Shown here: one piece after another, positions 8,204-16,686 of the stretch
Numbering within the stretch: position 1 is the first letter of the stretch
Layout: each line of letters starts with the position of its first letter
Source: Kribbella qitaiheensis
GTDB taxonomy: Bacteria > Actinomycetota > Actinomycetes > Propionibacteriales > Kribbellaceae
Length of the DNA: 64,000 nt
Reading direction: 5' to 3'
Assembly: GCF_014217565.1 (NCBI RefSeq)
Contig: NZ_CP043661.1
Span: forward strand, 4,588,001 to 4,652,000
Program-made: the position numbers and the translations under genes
The notes under the pieces: generated by a model
The model's input: the letters and a program-made list of their open reading frames with translations, nothing else
Told to the model about the DNA's origin: nothing
The model's database searches: none

Positions 8204-9470
8204 TCCAGAGGTCGTGGCCGGCCGCGATCGCCTTGGCCAGGATGTTCTTCACGGGTCGCTTCAGCACGGCCGCGGCCGCCGCCACATCGTCGTACTCCGG
8301 TTGCACGTTGACCACCTGGCCGCCGTACCGGGCGATCTTGACGTGGATCCGCTGGCCGTCCACGTCGACACTGGCGAACTCCCGATCGGCCGCGTGCTTG
8401 CGGATGTCGAACTCGCGCAGCCCGATCGCCGACGTCTCGGACAGGATCACCGCCCGGACGATCTCGGCCTTCGGGCGGCTCACCAGCACGGACAGCGTGT
8501 GCGCCGGCCGGCCCTTCTTCATCAGGATCGGGGTCAGCCACGCGTCCGCCGCGCCGGCCTCCATCAACCGCGCCAGCACCTGCGGCCAGATCCGCGGGTC
8601 GAGGTCGTCGACGTTCGTCTCGTAGACGAGCTCGGTGGTCGGCTGCTCGGTCGACTCGCCGATCACCACCCGGACGATGTTCGGCACCTCGATCGGGTCC
8701 CGCCCGCCGGCGCCGACGCCGGTCTGCTGGATCCGCATCGGCGGCATCAGCCCGAACTCGTCGGCCAGCGAAGCCAGCAACGCGGCACCCGTCGGCGTGG
8801 TCATCTCGTACGGCGCGGTGCCGCCGATCACCGGAGCGTCCGCCTCGGAGAGCAGATGCAGTACCGCGGGGCCCGGCACCGGAATACCGCCGTGCTGCCC
8901 ACGCACCTGGCCACCGCCACCCAGCGAGATGGTCGAAACCACGATCCGGTCGAGCTCCAGCGCGACCGACGCCGCGGCGACCCCGACGATGTCGGCGATC
9001 GCATCCAGCGCTCCGACCTCGTGGAAATGCACCGCGTCCGGCTCGACGCCGTGCGCCGACGCCTCAGCCCTGGCCAACCGCGCGAACGTGTCCAACGCCC
9101 GATCCCGCACAGCCACGGCGAGTCCGGCCGCCTCGATCAGCCCCCGAACCTGAGCCCAGGTCCGCGTCGGCCCACCAGCAGCCTCATCGTGCCCGTGTCC
9201 GTGACCGGCGTCATCAGCATGTCCATGGCCGTGCCCGACGTCGTTCGTGACCGCCGGGCCCTCCGGGTGCAGCTCGCCGTTCACTCGCACCGACGCTTTG
9301 GTGGCGGCGATCTGGTGGCGGCTGGTCTGCTCGACCGTCACCGACAACGACGCGTCCACCGCACGAACTGCCGCGTTCACCAGCTCGCGATCTGCGCCCG
9401 CGCTCAGGAACGCGCCGAGCAGCATGTCGCCCGAGGCTCCGGCCGAGCAGTCGATCCAGGCGACCCTCAT
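8199..9470 (-). CDS. larC: Nickel pincer cofactor biosynthesis protein LarC
   Basis: The 423-residue protein starts WIDCSAGASGDMLLGA, the LarC N-terminal signature. It has a His-rich stretch at residues 80-94 (GHGHGH repeated) that would bind nickel, and a C-terminal NVDDLDPRIWP segment. LarC is the CTP-dependent nickel insertase that finishes the nickel-pincer nucleotide of lactate racemase and related isomerases. In Lactiplantibacillus it is made by ribosomal frameshifting of larC1/larC2; here it is one continuous frame. Its ATG overlaps the larB stop by 4 nt. larE and a LarA-type enzyme are not in the window. Confidence 0.93.
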   Translation of the reverse strand: MRVAWIDCSAGASGDMLLGAFLSAGADRELVNAAVRAVDASLSVTVEQTSRHQIAATKASVRVNGELHPEGPAVTNDVGHGHGHADDAGHGHGHDEAAGGPTRTWAQVRGLIEAAGLAVAVRDRALDTFARLARAEASAHGVEPDAVHFHEVGALDAIADIVGVAAASVALELDRIVVSTISLGGGGQVRGQHGGIPVPGPAVLHLLSEADAPVIGGTAPYEMTTPTGAALLASLADEFGLMPPMRIQQTGVGAGGRDPIEVPNIVRVVIGESTEQPTTELVYETNVDDLDPRIWPQVLARLMEAGAADAWLTPILMKKGRPAHTLSVLVSRPKAEIVRAVILSETSAIGLREFDIRKHAADREFASVDVDGQRIHVKIARYGGQVVNVQPEYDDVAAAAAVLKRPVKNILAKAIAAGHDLWS

Positions 9471-10183
9471 TGCGTCTTCACCTCCGTCGGCGCAGCGCGG
9501 CGCGCGACGCGAGCCGCGAACACCCCGGCCCCGAACCCGTTGTCGATGTTCACCACGGTCACGCCCGGCGCGCACGAGTTCAGCATCCCCAGCAATGCGG
9601 CCACTCCACCGAACGAGGCGCCGTACCCGACAGACGTCGGTACTGCGACCAGCGGCACTCCCACGAGTCCGCCGACCACACTCGGCAGCGCGCCTTCCAT
9701 CCCGGCCACCACGATCAGGCAGTCCGCCGCGGCCAGCCGCTCGCGGACGCTCAGCACCCGGTGCAGCCCGGAGACGCCGACGTCGGTGATCAGATCCACG
9801 GCGGCGCCGAACACGCCTACCGTCGTCGCGGCTTCCGCCGCCACCGGAGCGTCCGACGTACCGGCTGCCACCACAGCGACCGTGCCGCGGAGAGCCGGCG
9901 CCGAGCCGAGCACCGCAGTACGGCCGACTGGATCCACCACAGCCTCGGGCAGTGCGGCGGAGACGGCTTCCTGGGCCTCGGTGCTCAGCCGGGTGGCGAG
10001 CACGGCATGGCCGGGGTGGGTCTCGTGCAGGGTGCGCAGCAGTTCCACGACCTGCGTGGGCGTCTTGCCGGCGCCGTAAACCACCTCGGCGTCGCCAGTA
10101 CGCTCCAGCCGATCGGTGTCGAGCCGGGCGTAGCCGAGATCGTGCACGCCTGGTTGCGGACCTGGGTCAGGCAAATGAGTCAC
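9467..10183 (-). CDS. larB: Nickel pincer cofactor biosynthesis protein LarB
   Basis: The 238-residue protein resembles PurE/AIR carboxylase, the fold of LarB, which carboxylates and hydrolyses NaAD to the dicarboxylated mononucleotide that starts pincer cofactor synthesis. Diagnostic stretches are EVVYGAGKTP (residues about 33-42), VVAAGTSDAPVA, DVGVSGLHRVL, VVAGMEGALPSVVGGL and the terminal NIDNGFGAGVFAAR. It is the first gene of a larBC operon. The GTG at 10183 is preceded 6 nt upstream by TAGATT on the reverse strand and lacks a Shine-Dalgarno, so a leaderless start is likely. Confidence 0.93.
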   Translation of the reverse strand: MTHLPDPGPQPGVHDLGYARLDTDRLERTGDAEVVYGAGKTPTQVVELLRTLHETHPGHAVLATRLSTEAQEAVSAALPEAVVDPVGRTAVLGSAPALRGTVAVVAAGTSDAPVAAEAATTVGVFGAAVDLITDVGVSGLHRVLSVRERLAAADCLIVVAGMEGALPSVVGGLVGVPLVAVPTSVGYGASFGGVAALLGMLNSCAPGVTVVNIDNGFGAGVFAARVARRAAPTEVKTQ

Positions 10184-10281
10184 GCCGCGAATCTACGTGG
10201 CCCAGCAGGAAATCGCCGATTCGGTCCTGTCATCCGTACGCACCGCACCCGGTTGACCACGCAGCCATTAGGCTGCCATCC

Positions 10282-10824
10282 GTGTCTTCGACGTTAGCCG
10301 GCGCTTTCGGGATCGCCGCCCTGTTCGTGGCGGCCCTTGCCCTCGTGTTCGCCATCCAGGCGCTCCGGGCACAGTCCGGTGCTCCCAAGAACACCCAGAA
10401 GCTGCCCGCGACCCCGGCCCAGGCCCAGGCAGCGCGGGCGCAGGCCCAGGCACTGCAGACCGAGCCCGAGCCCGAGCCGGAGCCGCAGAAGCCCGGCACG
10501 GTGAAGTCCGAGCTGCGGAGACTCAGCAAGGAGCTGGAGGACGCCCGCAACGAGCTGCGGGAGACGCTGCAGCACCTCGCCGTGGTCCGGTACGACGCGT
10601 ACGGCGACATGGGTGGCCGGCTGTCCTGGTCGATGGCGCTGCTGGACGACAACGGAGACGGCGTCGTCCTGACGTCCATCAACAGCCGCAACGACGCCCG
10701 CTCGTACGCCAAGGAGGTCTCCGGGTTCGAGAGCGATTCGAAGCTCTCGCCGGAGGAGGAAGAGGCGATCGAGACGCTCCGCAAGGAGGCGTCACCGGCG
10801 CTTGGGGACCCGGACCACCAGTGA
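10282..10824 (+). CDS. DUF4446 family protein
   Basis: The 180-residue protein has one N-terminal membrane helix (residues about 5-25), an Ala/Gln and Glu-Pro rich linker, a short coiled-coil-like region (SELRRLSKELEDARNEL), then the DUF4446 signature VVRYDAYGDMGGRLS, DDNGDGVVLTSINSR and an acidic tail SPEEEEAIE. The family is common in Gram-positive bacteria and has no assigned function. GTG 10282 follows TAGGCT by 7 nt, so it is probably leaderless and divergent from larB. Its 3' end overlaps the convergent PAP2-kinase gene by 33 nt. Confidence 0.85.
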   Translation: MSSTLAGAFGIAALFVAALALVFAIQALRAQSGAPKNTQKLPATPAQAQAARAQAQALQTEPEPEPEPQKPGTVKSELRRLSKELEDARNELRETLQHLAVVRYDAYGDMGGRLSWSMALLDDNGDGVVLTSINSRNDARSYAKEVSGFESDSKLSPEEEEAIETLRKEASPALGDPDHQ

Positions 10825-12378
10825 GCCCGGCTCGACCTCGGCCGTGAGCCACCGGCCCATCCCGATCCCGTCACCGTCGAGCTGACGCTGGACGTCGGCC
10901 GCGGCGTTGATCTCGACCTTCCGCCCGGTGAAGCGTTCGAGGTACATCTCGGTCCGCTTGGTCCGGGTCATCACCCGCCAGAACACCAGCGGCCACTGGG
11001 TCACCCGCCGAGGCGCGATCACCACCACGTCGATCAGGCCGTCGTCCGGCCGGGCGTCGGGCAGCAGCGGGATGTTCGCCTGCAGCATGCCGACGTTGCC
11101 GATCACGACGGTCCGGACCCGGCGCTCGACCGGCTCGTCGTCGTCCAGCCGGATCCGGACCTGGACGGACGGATGGTTGATGTTCCTGGCCGCCGAGACC
11201 AGGTACGCCGTCCAGCCGATCTGCGCCTTCAGGTGGGGCGGCGCCTCCGAGATGATCGCGGCGTCCAGCCCGAGGCCGGCCATCACCGCGAACCGGTCGG
11301 TGTCCAGGCCGTCGCCGTGCACCTTGACCAGGTCGATCCGCCGGTCCCGGCCGTCCAGGATCCGCTCCAGCGCGTCGTCCAGGTCGAGCGGGATGTGCAG
11401 GTTCCTGGCGAGCAGGTTGCCGGTGCCGGCCGGGATCACCCCGACCGGGATGCCGGTGTTGGACAGCGCCGCGCAGACCACCCGGACCGTGCCGTCGCCG
11501 CCGGCCACCAGGACCAGGTCCGGCTCGTGCTCGATCGCGCGCTTGGCCATCGCGTTCCCGGCGTCGTCGATCCGGGTCTCCAGCCAGAGCGGGTCGTCGT
11601 ACCCGCGGACGGCCAGCGCCCGGGTGATCTTCCGCCGGAACGCGACCCCGTCCCCGACCTTGATCGGGTTGACGATCACCGCCGCCCGTAGCGGGGACGA
11701 GTCGCCGGCCGTGATGGTCCGGCGCCGGCGGCGGCGCAGTCCGGGGCGAAGACCGAAGCCGATGGAGGTGGCGGTCAGGATGGCCAGGCCGAGCGCCCAG
11801 CCGCCGAGCACGTCCGAGACGTACTGAACGTCCAGCACGACCCGGTCCACCGAGACGATCCAGACGACGGCGATGGTCGGCAGGGTGACCAGCAGGCGGA
11901 ACCGCCGCCGCCAGCCGCGTACGGACGGCAGCACCACACCGAGTGCGCCGGCGAGCACGAAGGCGGCGGTGGCATGGCCGGATACGTAGGACCAGCCGTC
12001 AGCCTCGACGAGCATCTCGACCGGTCGTGGCCGGTGGAAGATGTGCTTGACGGCCTGGGCCAGGCCGAGTTCGGCGCCTGCCGTCACCACCAGCCAGACG
12101 GCCAGCAGACGGGCCCGGCGATGCCACAGGTAAGCCGCCACCACCACGATGATCCCGCGCGCGGTCCACGGCACCGTGACCGCCGAGACCACCTCCCAGA
12201 ACCGGACGACGTTCTGGTGCGTGGCCCCGTACTCCGCGACCTCGGTCGCGACGGACAGGTCCCACCGGCGCAGCGGCGGCCAGGTGTTGAAGACGAGCAG
12301 GGTGATCACCGTGAACGGCAACGCACCCAGAACGACCGTCACCGCACGGCCGAGATTACTGGGTGGATGATGATTCAT
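10792..12378 (-). CDS. PAP2-family / diacylglycerol kinase-like lipid kinase fusion
   Basis: The 528-residue protein joins a PAP2-type membrane domain (residues 1-210, about six helices) to a soluble DAGK catalytic domain (about 230-528). PAP2 motif 1 is KHIFHRPRP (111-119) and motif 2 is SGH (133-135). Motif 3 reads D178-R179 with Gln185 where the family has the nucleophilic His, followed by Asp189. The kinase half has GGDGT at 293-297 and PAGTGNLLAR. It may phosphorylate an undecaprenol- or diacylglycerol-type lipid. The phosphatase half is probably catalytically dead, since the essential His is absent. It overlaps DUF4446 by 33 nt. Confidence 0.85.
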   Translation of the reverse strand: MNHHPPSNLGRAVTVVLGALPFTVITLLVFNTWPPLRRWDLSVATEVAEYGATHQNVVRFWEVVSAVTVPWTARGIIVVVAAYLWHRRARLLAVWLVVTAGAELGLAQAVKHIFHRPRPVEMLVEADGWSYVSGHATAAFVLAGALGVVLPSVRGWRRRFRLLVTLPTIAVVWIVSVDRVVLDVQYVSDVLGGWALGLAILTATSIGFGLRPGLRRRRRRTITAGDSSPLRAAVIVNPIKVGDGVAFRRKITRALAVRGYDDPLWLETRIDDAGNAMAKRAIEHEPDLVLVAGGDGTVRVVCAALSNTGIPVGVIPAGTGNLLARNLHIPLDLDDALERILDGRDRRIDLVKVHGDGLDTDRFAVMAGLGLDAAIISEAPPHLKAQIGWTAYLVSAARNINHPSVQVRIRLDDDEPVERRVRTVVIGNVGMLQANIPLLPDARPDDGLIDVVVIAPRRVTQWPLVFWRVMTRTKRTEMYLERFTGRKVEINAAADVQRQLDGDGIGMGRWLTAEVEPGSLVVRVPKRR

Positions 12379-12507
12379 CGCCCGCTCGATTCCCCCTCGA
12401 AGTACCGGCGCAGATCGCCTAGTCGGTGTCCCCGCCCGGGGCGGGACACAAGCTCATCATCCCGAATAGACTTCGCCGCCGCAGACACGCCCCGATACCC
12501 TCTGGGT

Positions 12508-13782
12508 GTGATCGATGCCAAATTGCTCCGTGAGAATCCCGATGTCGTCCGTGCGGCCCTGACCAAACGCGGCGAGAGTACCGGCCTGGTCGACCAGGTT
12601 CTGGCGGCCGACGGTGATCGTCGATCGTCCATCGCGGCGTTCGAATCGTTGCGGGCCGAGCAGAAGGGGCTCGGCAAGCAGGTCGCCCAGGCCAAGGGCG
12701 ACGAGCGGACCGCGCTGCTGGAGCGGACCAAGGCGCTGTCGGCCGAGGTGAAGGTGACCGAGGCCGCGGCGAACGAGGCCGAGGCCCGGTTCGACGAGTT
12801 CTCCCGCGCACTGCCGAACCTGGTCTCCGACGAGGCTCCGGTCGGCGGCGAGAAGGACTTCGTCGTGCTCGAGGAGATCGGCAAGCCGCGCGACTTCGAG
12901 GCCGAGGGCTTCGAGCCGCGCGACCACCTCGAGCTGGGCGAGCTGCTCGGCGCGATCGACATGGAGCGCGGCGCGAAGGTGTCCGGCGCCCGGTTCTACT
13001 TCCTCAAGGGCGTCGGCGCGCTGCTCCAGCTCGGCATGCTCCAGCTGGCGATCGCCCAGGCGGTGGAGAACGGCTTCACCCCGATGATCACGCCCAGCCT
13101 GGTCAAGCCCGAGGTGATGGGCGGCACCGGCTACCTGAACGCCCACGACGACGTCTACCGGCTGGAGGAGCCCGAGCTCTACCTGGTCGGCACGTCGGAG
13201 GTCCCGCTGGCCGGGTACCACATGGACGAGATCATCGACCTGTCCAACGGCCCGGTCCGGTACGCCGGCTGGTCGTCCTGCTACCGCCGCGAGGCCGGTT
13301 CGCACGGCAAGGACACCCGCGGGATCATCCGCGTCCACCAGTTCGACAAGGTCGAGATGTTCTCCTACTGCAGCCTGGAAGACGCCGCCGCGGAGCACCA
13401 GCGGCTGCTCGGCTGGGAGAAGGAGATGCTGGACAAGATGGAACTGGCCTACCGGGTGATCGACACCGCGACCGGCGATCTGGGTGGTTCGGCGTACCGG
13501 AAGTTCGACTGCGAGGCGTGGGTGCCGACCCAGGGCGCGTACCGCGAGCTCACCTCCACCTCGAACTGCACCGACTACCAGGCCCGCCGGCTGAACATCA
13601 GGCACCGCGATGCCGACGGCAAGTCCCAGTCGGTCGCGACGCTGAACGGCACGCTGGCCACCACCCGCTGGCTGGTCGCGATCCTCGAGACGCACCAGCA
13701 GGCGGACGGCTCGGTCCGGGTGCCGGCCGCGCTGCGACCGTACGTCGGTGGCCGCGAGGTCCTCGAACCGGTTGCCAGATGA
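12508..13782 (+). CDS. serS: Seryl-tRNA synthetase
   Basis: The 424-residue class II synthetase charges tRNA-Ser. The N-terminal coiled-coil arm (residues about 1-105) starts with VIDAKLLRENPDVVR. Motif 2 is CYRREAGSHGKDTRG and motif 3 is NGTLATTRWLVAILE near residue 385. Length fits the bacterial family. The start is GTG 12508: TACCCT at 12496-12501 lies 6 nt upstream and no Shine-Dalgarno is seen, so it appears leaderless. The next gene, a HAD phosphatase, begins inside the serS stop codon. A tRNA-Ser(TGA) substrate is encoded at 34768. Confidence 0.97.
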   Translation: MIDAKLLRENPDVVRAALTKRGESTGLVDQVLAADGDRRSSIAAFESLRAEQKGLGKQVAQAKGDERTALLERTKALSAEVKVTEAAANEAEARFDEFSRALPNLVSDEAPVGGEKDFVVLEEIGKPRDFEAEGFEPRDHLELGELLGAIDMERGAKVSGARFYFLKGVGALLQLGMLQLAIAQAVENGFTPMITPSLVKPEVMGGTGYLNAHDDVYRLEEPELYLVGTSEVPLAGYHMDEIIDLSNGPVRYAGWSSCYRREAGSHGKDTRGIIRVHQFDKVEMFSYCSLEDAAAEHQRLLGWEKEMLDKMELAYRVIDTATGDLGGSAYRKFDCEAWVPTQGAYRELTSTSNCTDYQARRLNIRHRDADGKSQSVATLNGTLATTRWLVAILETHQQADGSVRVPAALRPYVGGREVLEPVAR

Positions 13783-14579
13783 CCAACGGCTGGCGGCCCA
13801 AGGCCGTTGCCCTCGACATCGACGGAACGCTGATCGACCACGACGAGCGGATCTCGGAGGCCGTGATCGACGCCGTCCGCCGGGCGGCCGGCCAGGTGCC
13901 GATCATCCTGGCCACCGGCCGGGCCTACCAGACCACCCAGCCGGTGGCCGAGCTGCTCGGCCTGCCGGACGGATTCGTTGTCGCCAGCAACGGTGCGCGA
14001 ACCGTCCGGTTTCCGTCCGGCGACGTGGTCGACGAGCGCACCTTCGATCCGTCGACCGTGATCGCCTCGGTGCGTGAGCACGCGCCGAACGCCCGGATGG
14101 CCGTCGAAGAGCACGGCCACGGCCGGCACGGCTACCGGGTGACCCAGCCGTTTCCGGACGGCGACCTCGGGACCGGTGCGGCGATCCGGGTGGTCACCGA
14201 CGCCGAGCTGGCGCCGGAGCCGGTGACCAGGTTGATCATCCGCGACCCGGACGCGTCGGAGGCGGACTTCGTCCAGCTGGCCGGGCGACTCGGCCTGCAC
14301 GGGGTCAGCTACTTCGTCGGCTGGACGGCCTGGCTCGACATCGCGCCCGAAGGCGTGGACAAGAGCACCGGCCTGAAGGTGGCGCTGGCGCAGCTCGACC
14401 TGGAACCGGCCGACCTGCTGGCGATCGGCGACGGCCGCAACGACATCGAGATGCTCGTCTACGCAGGGCTCGGCATCTCGATGGGCTCGGCGCCCGACGA
14501 GGTGAAGGTGGCCGCCGACGAGGTGACCAAGTCGGTCCAGGACGACGGCGTCGCGGCTGTGCTCAACCGCTGGTTCTGA
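13779..14579 (+). CDS. HAD-superfamily Cof-type phosphatase
   Basis: The 266-residue protein has HAD motif I as LDIDGTLIDHD (residues about 12-22), motif II Thr in ILATGRAY, a C2-type cap with KSTGLKVAL holding the motif III Lys, and motif IV GDGRNDIEML. It is a Cof/SupH-type sugar- or nucleotide-phosphate phosphatase whose substrate cannot be told. Its ATG overlaps the serS stop (ATGA), so translation is coupled to seryl-tRNA synthetase, a linkage I recall being common in actinobacteria. A second HAD protein follows at 15817. Confidence 0.9.
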   Translation: MTNGWRPKAVALDIDGTLIDHDERISEAVIDAVRRAAGQVPIILATGRAYQTTQPVAELLGLPDGFVVASNGARTVRFPSGDVVDERTFDPSTVIASVREHAPNARMAVEEHGHGRHGYRVTQPFPDGDLGTGAAIRVVTDAELAPEPVTRLIIRDPDASEADFVQLAGRLGLHGVSYFVGWTAWLDIAPEGVDKSTGLKVALAQLDLEPADLLAIGDGRNDIEMLVYAGLGISMGSAPDEVKVAADEVTKSVQDDGVAAVLNRWF

Positions 14580-14704
14580 CGCGAACTATCGCACCGGGTG
14601 CCGGATCGCGCCAGCTATTCGATCCTGGTGCAATTGTTCCCCGGACAGGCCTTCGCTGCTGATAGTCCGCTGGCGGGCCGAGTATCAGTGACCGTCTTCA
14701 GGAA

Positions 14705-15346
14705 TCAGGCGACGCGGGTGGTGCCTGGTCGCGGCGCCCGGCAGGGCTGGTCCACCACGGCGTCGAACGCGTCCAGGACGGCGCTGACCTCCGGGCGGCG
14801 ACGCGGGGCCTTGCTGGCGGGGCTCTGGCCGCGCCGGGCCCTGCGCAGGTGGCGCTTCACCGTCGACAGCGAGCATCCGAGCCGCATGGCCAGGGACTCC
14901 AGGCTGTCGTTCGGGTACTGCGTCCGCAGCCGCAGGACTTCTTCGTGGCTGACCGGGCGACGCGTACCGCGGGCGCCGGCCAACTGGTCGAAGTCGTCGG
15001 TCTGGACCTCGACGTTCAGCAGGTTACGCATCGACCTGCGCTGTGCCGCCGTGGTTCCGGCGACGAATCCGCTGACATCGTGCTCGGCAACGGCGCTGAA
15101 CAGGCAGTCGGTGAACAACGGGCAGGACGCGCAGAGCGTCTTGGCCTCACGGACCAGCTGGTCGTAGCGCTCCCTGGTACGCCGGGTCGCGGACGCGGGC
15201 GGCGGCTCTTCCATCAAGCGGTGCTGGAAAATGTCTGTCCGGGCACTGCAGCCGGTCATGGCCCCTTCCATGATGGAAGATGTGTCGACAGCCGCTCGGG
15301 AGACGCTGCTCCCTTGCCCCGCTATCGTGGCGCTGTTGACAGTCAT
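14705..15346 (-). CDS. WhiB-like iron-sulfur regulator with C-terminal HTH
   Basis: The 213-residue protein has four Cys arranged as in Wbl proteins: C33, C72, C75 and C81, with the C-x2-C-x5-C core TLCASCPLFTDC. These would bind a [4Fe-4S] cluster. The usual G(V/I)WGG turn is degenerate (DVSGFVAGT, about residues 90-98). After a linker, residues about 140-180 form an extra helix-turn-helix (EVLRLRTQYPNDS, then LAMRLGCSLSTVKRHLRR), not part of classical Wbl proteins. Start ATG 15346 has GGGGAG 6 nt upstream; later Met26 or Met30 starts are possible. The promoter region carries an inverted repeat at 15504-15520. Confidence 0.8.
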   Translation of the reverse strand: MTVNSATIAGQGSSVSRAAVDTSSIMEGAMTGCSARTDIFQHRLMEEPPPASATRRTRERYDQLVREAKTLCASCPLFTDCLFSAVAEHDVSGFVAGTTAAQRRSMRNLLNVEVQTDDFDQLAGARGTRRPVSHEEVLRLRTQYPNDSLESLAMRLGCSLSTVKRHLRRARRGQSPASKAPRRRPEVSAVLDAFDAVVDQPCRAPRPGTTRVA

Positions 15347-15503
15347 CGTGGCTCCCCAAGTTCCAGGACTCATATGAACGAACGATGAATCACGCCCGAA
15401 CAAACCGAGTCCACTAGCTGATGGACCGACCGTCTGTTGCCGACCCACCCTGTCGTCCGGCGCGAGACGCACCGATCCATTACTGTTGACGTCGCTGATG
15501 TGG

Positions 15504-15520
15504 ATTTGGTTGCACCAAAT
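15504..15520. promoter_or_regulatory. Inverted repeat upstream of whiB-like gene
   Basis: ATTTGGT-TGC-ACCAAAT, a perfect 7-bp inverted repeat; with one mismatch the arms extend to 10 bp (15501-15523). It lies about 160 bp upstream of the WhiB start and is a candidate operator. Confidence 0.45.
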
Positions 15521-15781
15521 TCAGTATCAGTTCCGCGACGCTGTTCGCCGGGATGGGACTGCGCCAGATCTTGCGATCCAGAACAGGCGTACGACGCGGG
15601 TGAATCGCCCCCGGTTCCCCACTGGCCCCCGCATGAAATCACGCGCAAACGCTGCTGTGCATGGGAACTAGCTGCCTTTGCAGCATCCTGCCGTAACGGT
15701 CTGGTGACGATGTTCAACAGTCAACCAGATTGCAGGGAAAACGATGTCCAAATGGTTGCGCCAGGTGGTCCGGTAGGAGTA

Positions 15782-15810
15782 TTGGAGCACCCTGGAGGAC
15801 CAGTTACGGT
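15782..15810 (+). promoter_or_regulatory. Leaderless promoter for HAD phosphatase
   Basis: TTGGAG at 15782-15787, a 17-nt spacer, and TACGGT at 15805-15810, followed 6 nt later by GTG 15817. Spacing of all three elements is ideal for a sigma-A promoter that starts transcription at or next to the start codon. Confidence 0.65.
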
Positions 15811-15816
15811 GGTCTG

Positions 15817-16629
15817 GTGTCAGAGCAGAGAACGGACCGCCCACCGCGTCTGATCGCGACCGATCTTGACGGAACCTTGGTACGCGACGACCGTTCGGTC
15901 TCGCCGCGGACCAAGGCCGCGGTCCTCGCGGCGCAGGAAGCCGGCAGTGTTTTCGTGATGGTCACCGCGCGGCCACCTCGTTGGCTGGACGAACTGGCCG
16001 ACCTGGTCGGCGCGCACGGTGTCGCGATCGTTGCCAACGGCGCCATTCTCTACGACGTCGTTCAGCGCAAGGCGATCCGGACCCGGATGATCGATCCGGC
16101 CGTCGCGTTGTCGGTGGCGCGGGCGATCCGGGCCGAGATTCCGGACGTGGAGTTCGCGATCGAGCGATCGAACCGTTACGGACAGGAACCGAAGTACCTG
16201 AACCGCTGGCCGATGCCGGCCGACACCCTGGTCGCCGAGTTGGACGAACTGCTCGCCGAACCGGCCGCGAAACTGCTGGTCCGCCATCCCAGCTGGCACT
16301 CCGACGACCTGCTGGCCCGGATCCATCCACTGGTCGGGCAGCGCGTCGCGGCCAGCCACAGTGGCGGCCACAGCCTGGTGGAGATCGCTGCGAGCGGAGT
16401 CTCGAAGGCGACCATGCTGGCCGATTTCGCTGCGGAGCAAGGGATTTCGGCCGCCGAGACGATCGCGTTCGGGGACTCGCTCAACGATCTGCCGATGCTC
16501 GCCTGGGCCGGTACGTCATACGGCGTGGCGAACGCGCACCCCGAAGTACTGGCAATGATCGACGTCGTCTGCCCGGCAAACAACGAGGACGGTGTCGCCA
16601 CCGTCCTCGAAGAGCTCTTCGCGCTCTGA
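15817..16629 (+). CDS. HAD-superfamily Cof-type phosphatase
   Basis: The 270-residue protein has motif I ATDLDGTLVRDD (residues about 13-24), MVTARPPRW with the motif II Thr, GVSKATML with the motif III Lys, and FGDSLNDLPML as motif IV. It is a paralogue of the HAD protein at 13779 but without the serS coupling. Its substrate is probably a small sugar or nucleotide phosphate. The GTG at 15817 is set by the promoter spacing. It converges on bpa, with a short ACAAC/GTTGT hairpin plus TTTT between them (16637-16653). Confidence 0.88.
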   Translation: MSEQRTDRPPRLIATDLDGTLVRDDRSVSPRTKAAVLAAQEAGSVFVMVTARPPRWLDELADLVGAHGVAIVANGAILYDVVQRKAIRTRMIDPAVALSVARAIRAEIPDVEFAIERSNRYGQEPKYLNRWPMPADTLVAELDELLAEPAAKLLVRHPSWHSDDLLARIHPLVGQRVAASHSGGHSLVEIAASGVSKATMLADFAAEQGISAAETIAFGDSLNDLPMLAWAGTSYGVANAHPEVLAMIDVVCPANNEDGVATVLEELFAL

Positions 16630-16686
16630 AAGCGCTACAACTGCTGTTGTTTTACAAGGGTTCTGACCGCTACAGCTGGCTCGGGT

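Larger units (their letters stand above)
15347..15816. other. Long intergenic region between whiB-like gene and HAD gene
   Basis: About 470 bp with no convincing gene on either strand; the open frames here lack recognisable sequence and codon bias. It contains the inverted repeat at 15504-15520 and the leaderless promoter at 15782-15810. It is AT-richer than its surroundings, as expected of a regulatory leader for a WhiB gene. Confidence 0.6.

Noticed and set aside
15437..15853. An open frame in the whiB upstream region
   Set aside because: No codon bias or family features, and it overlaps the well-supported start of the HAD gene.
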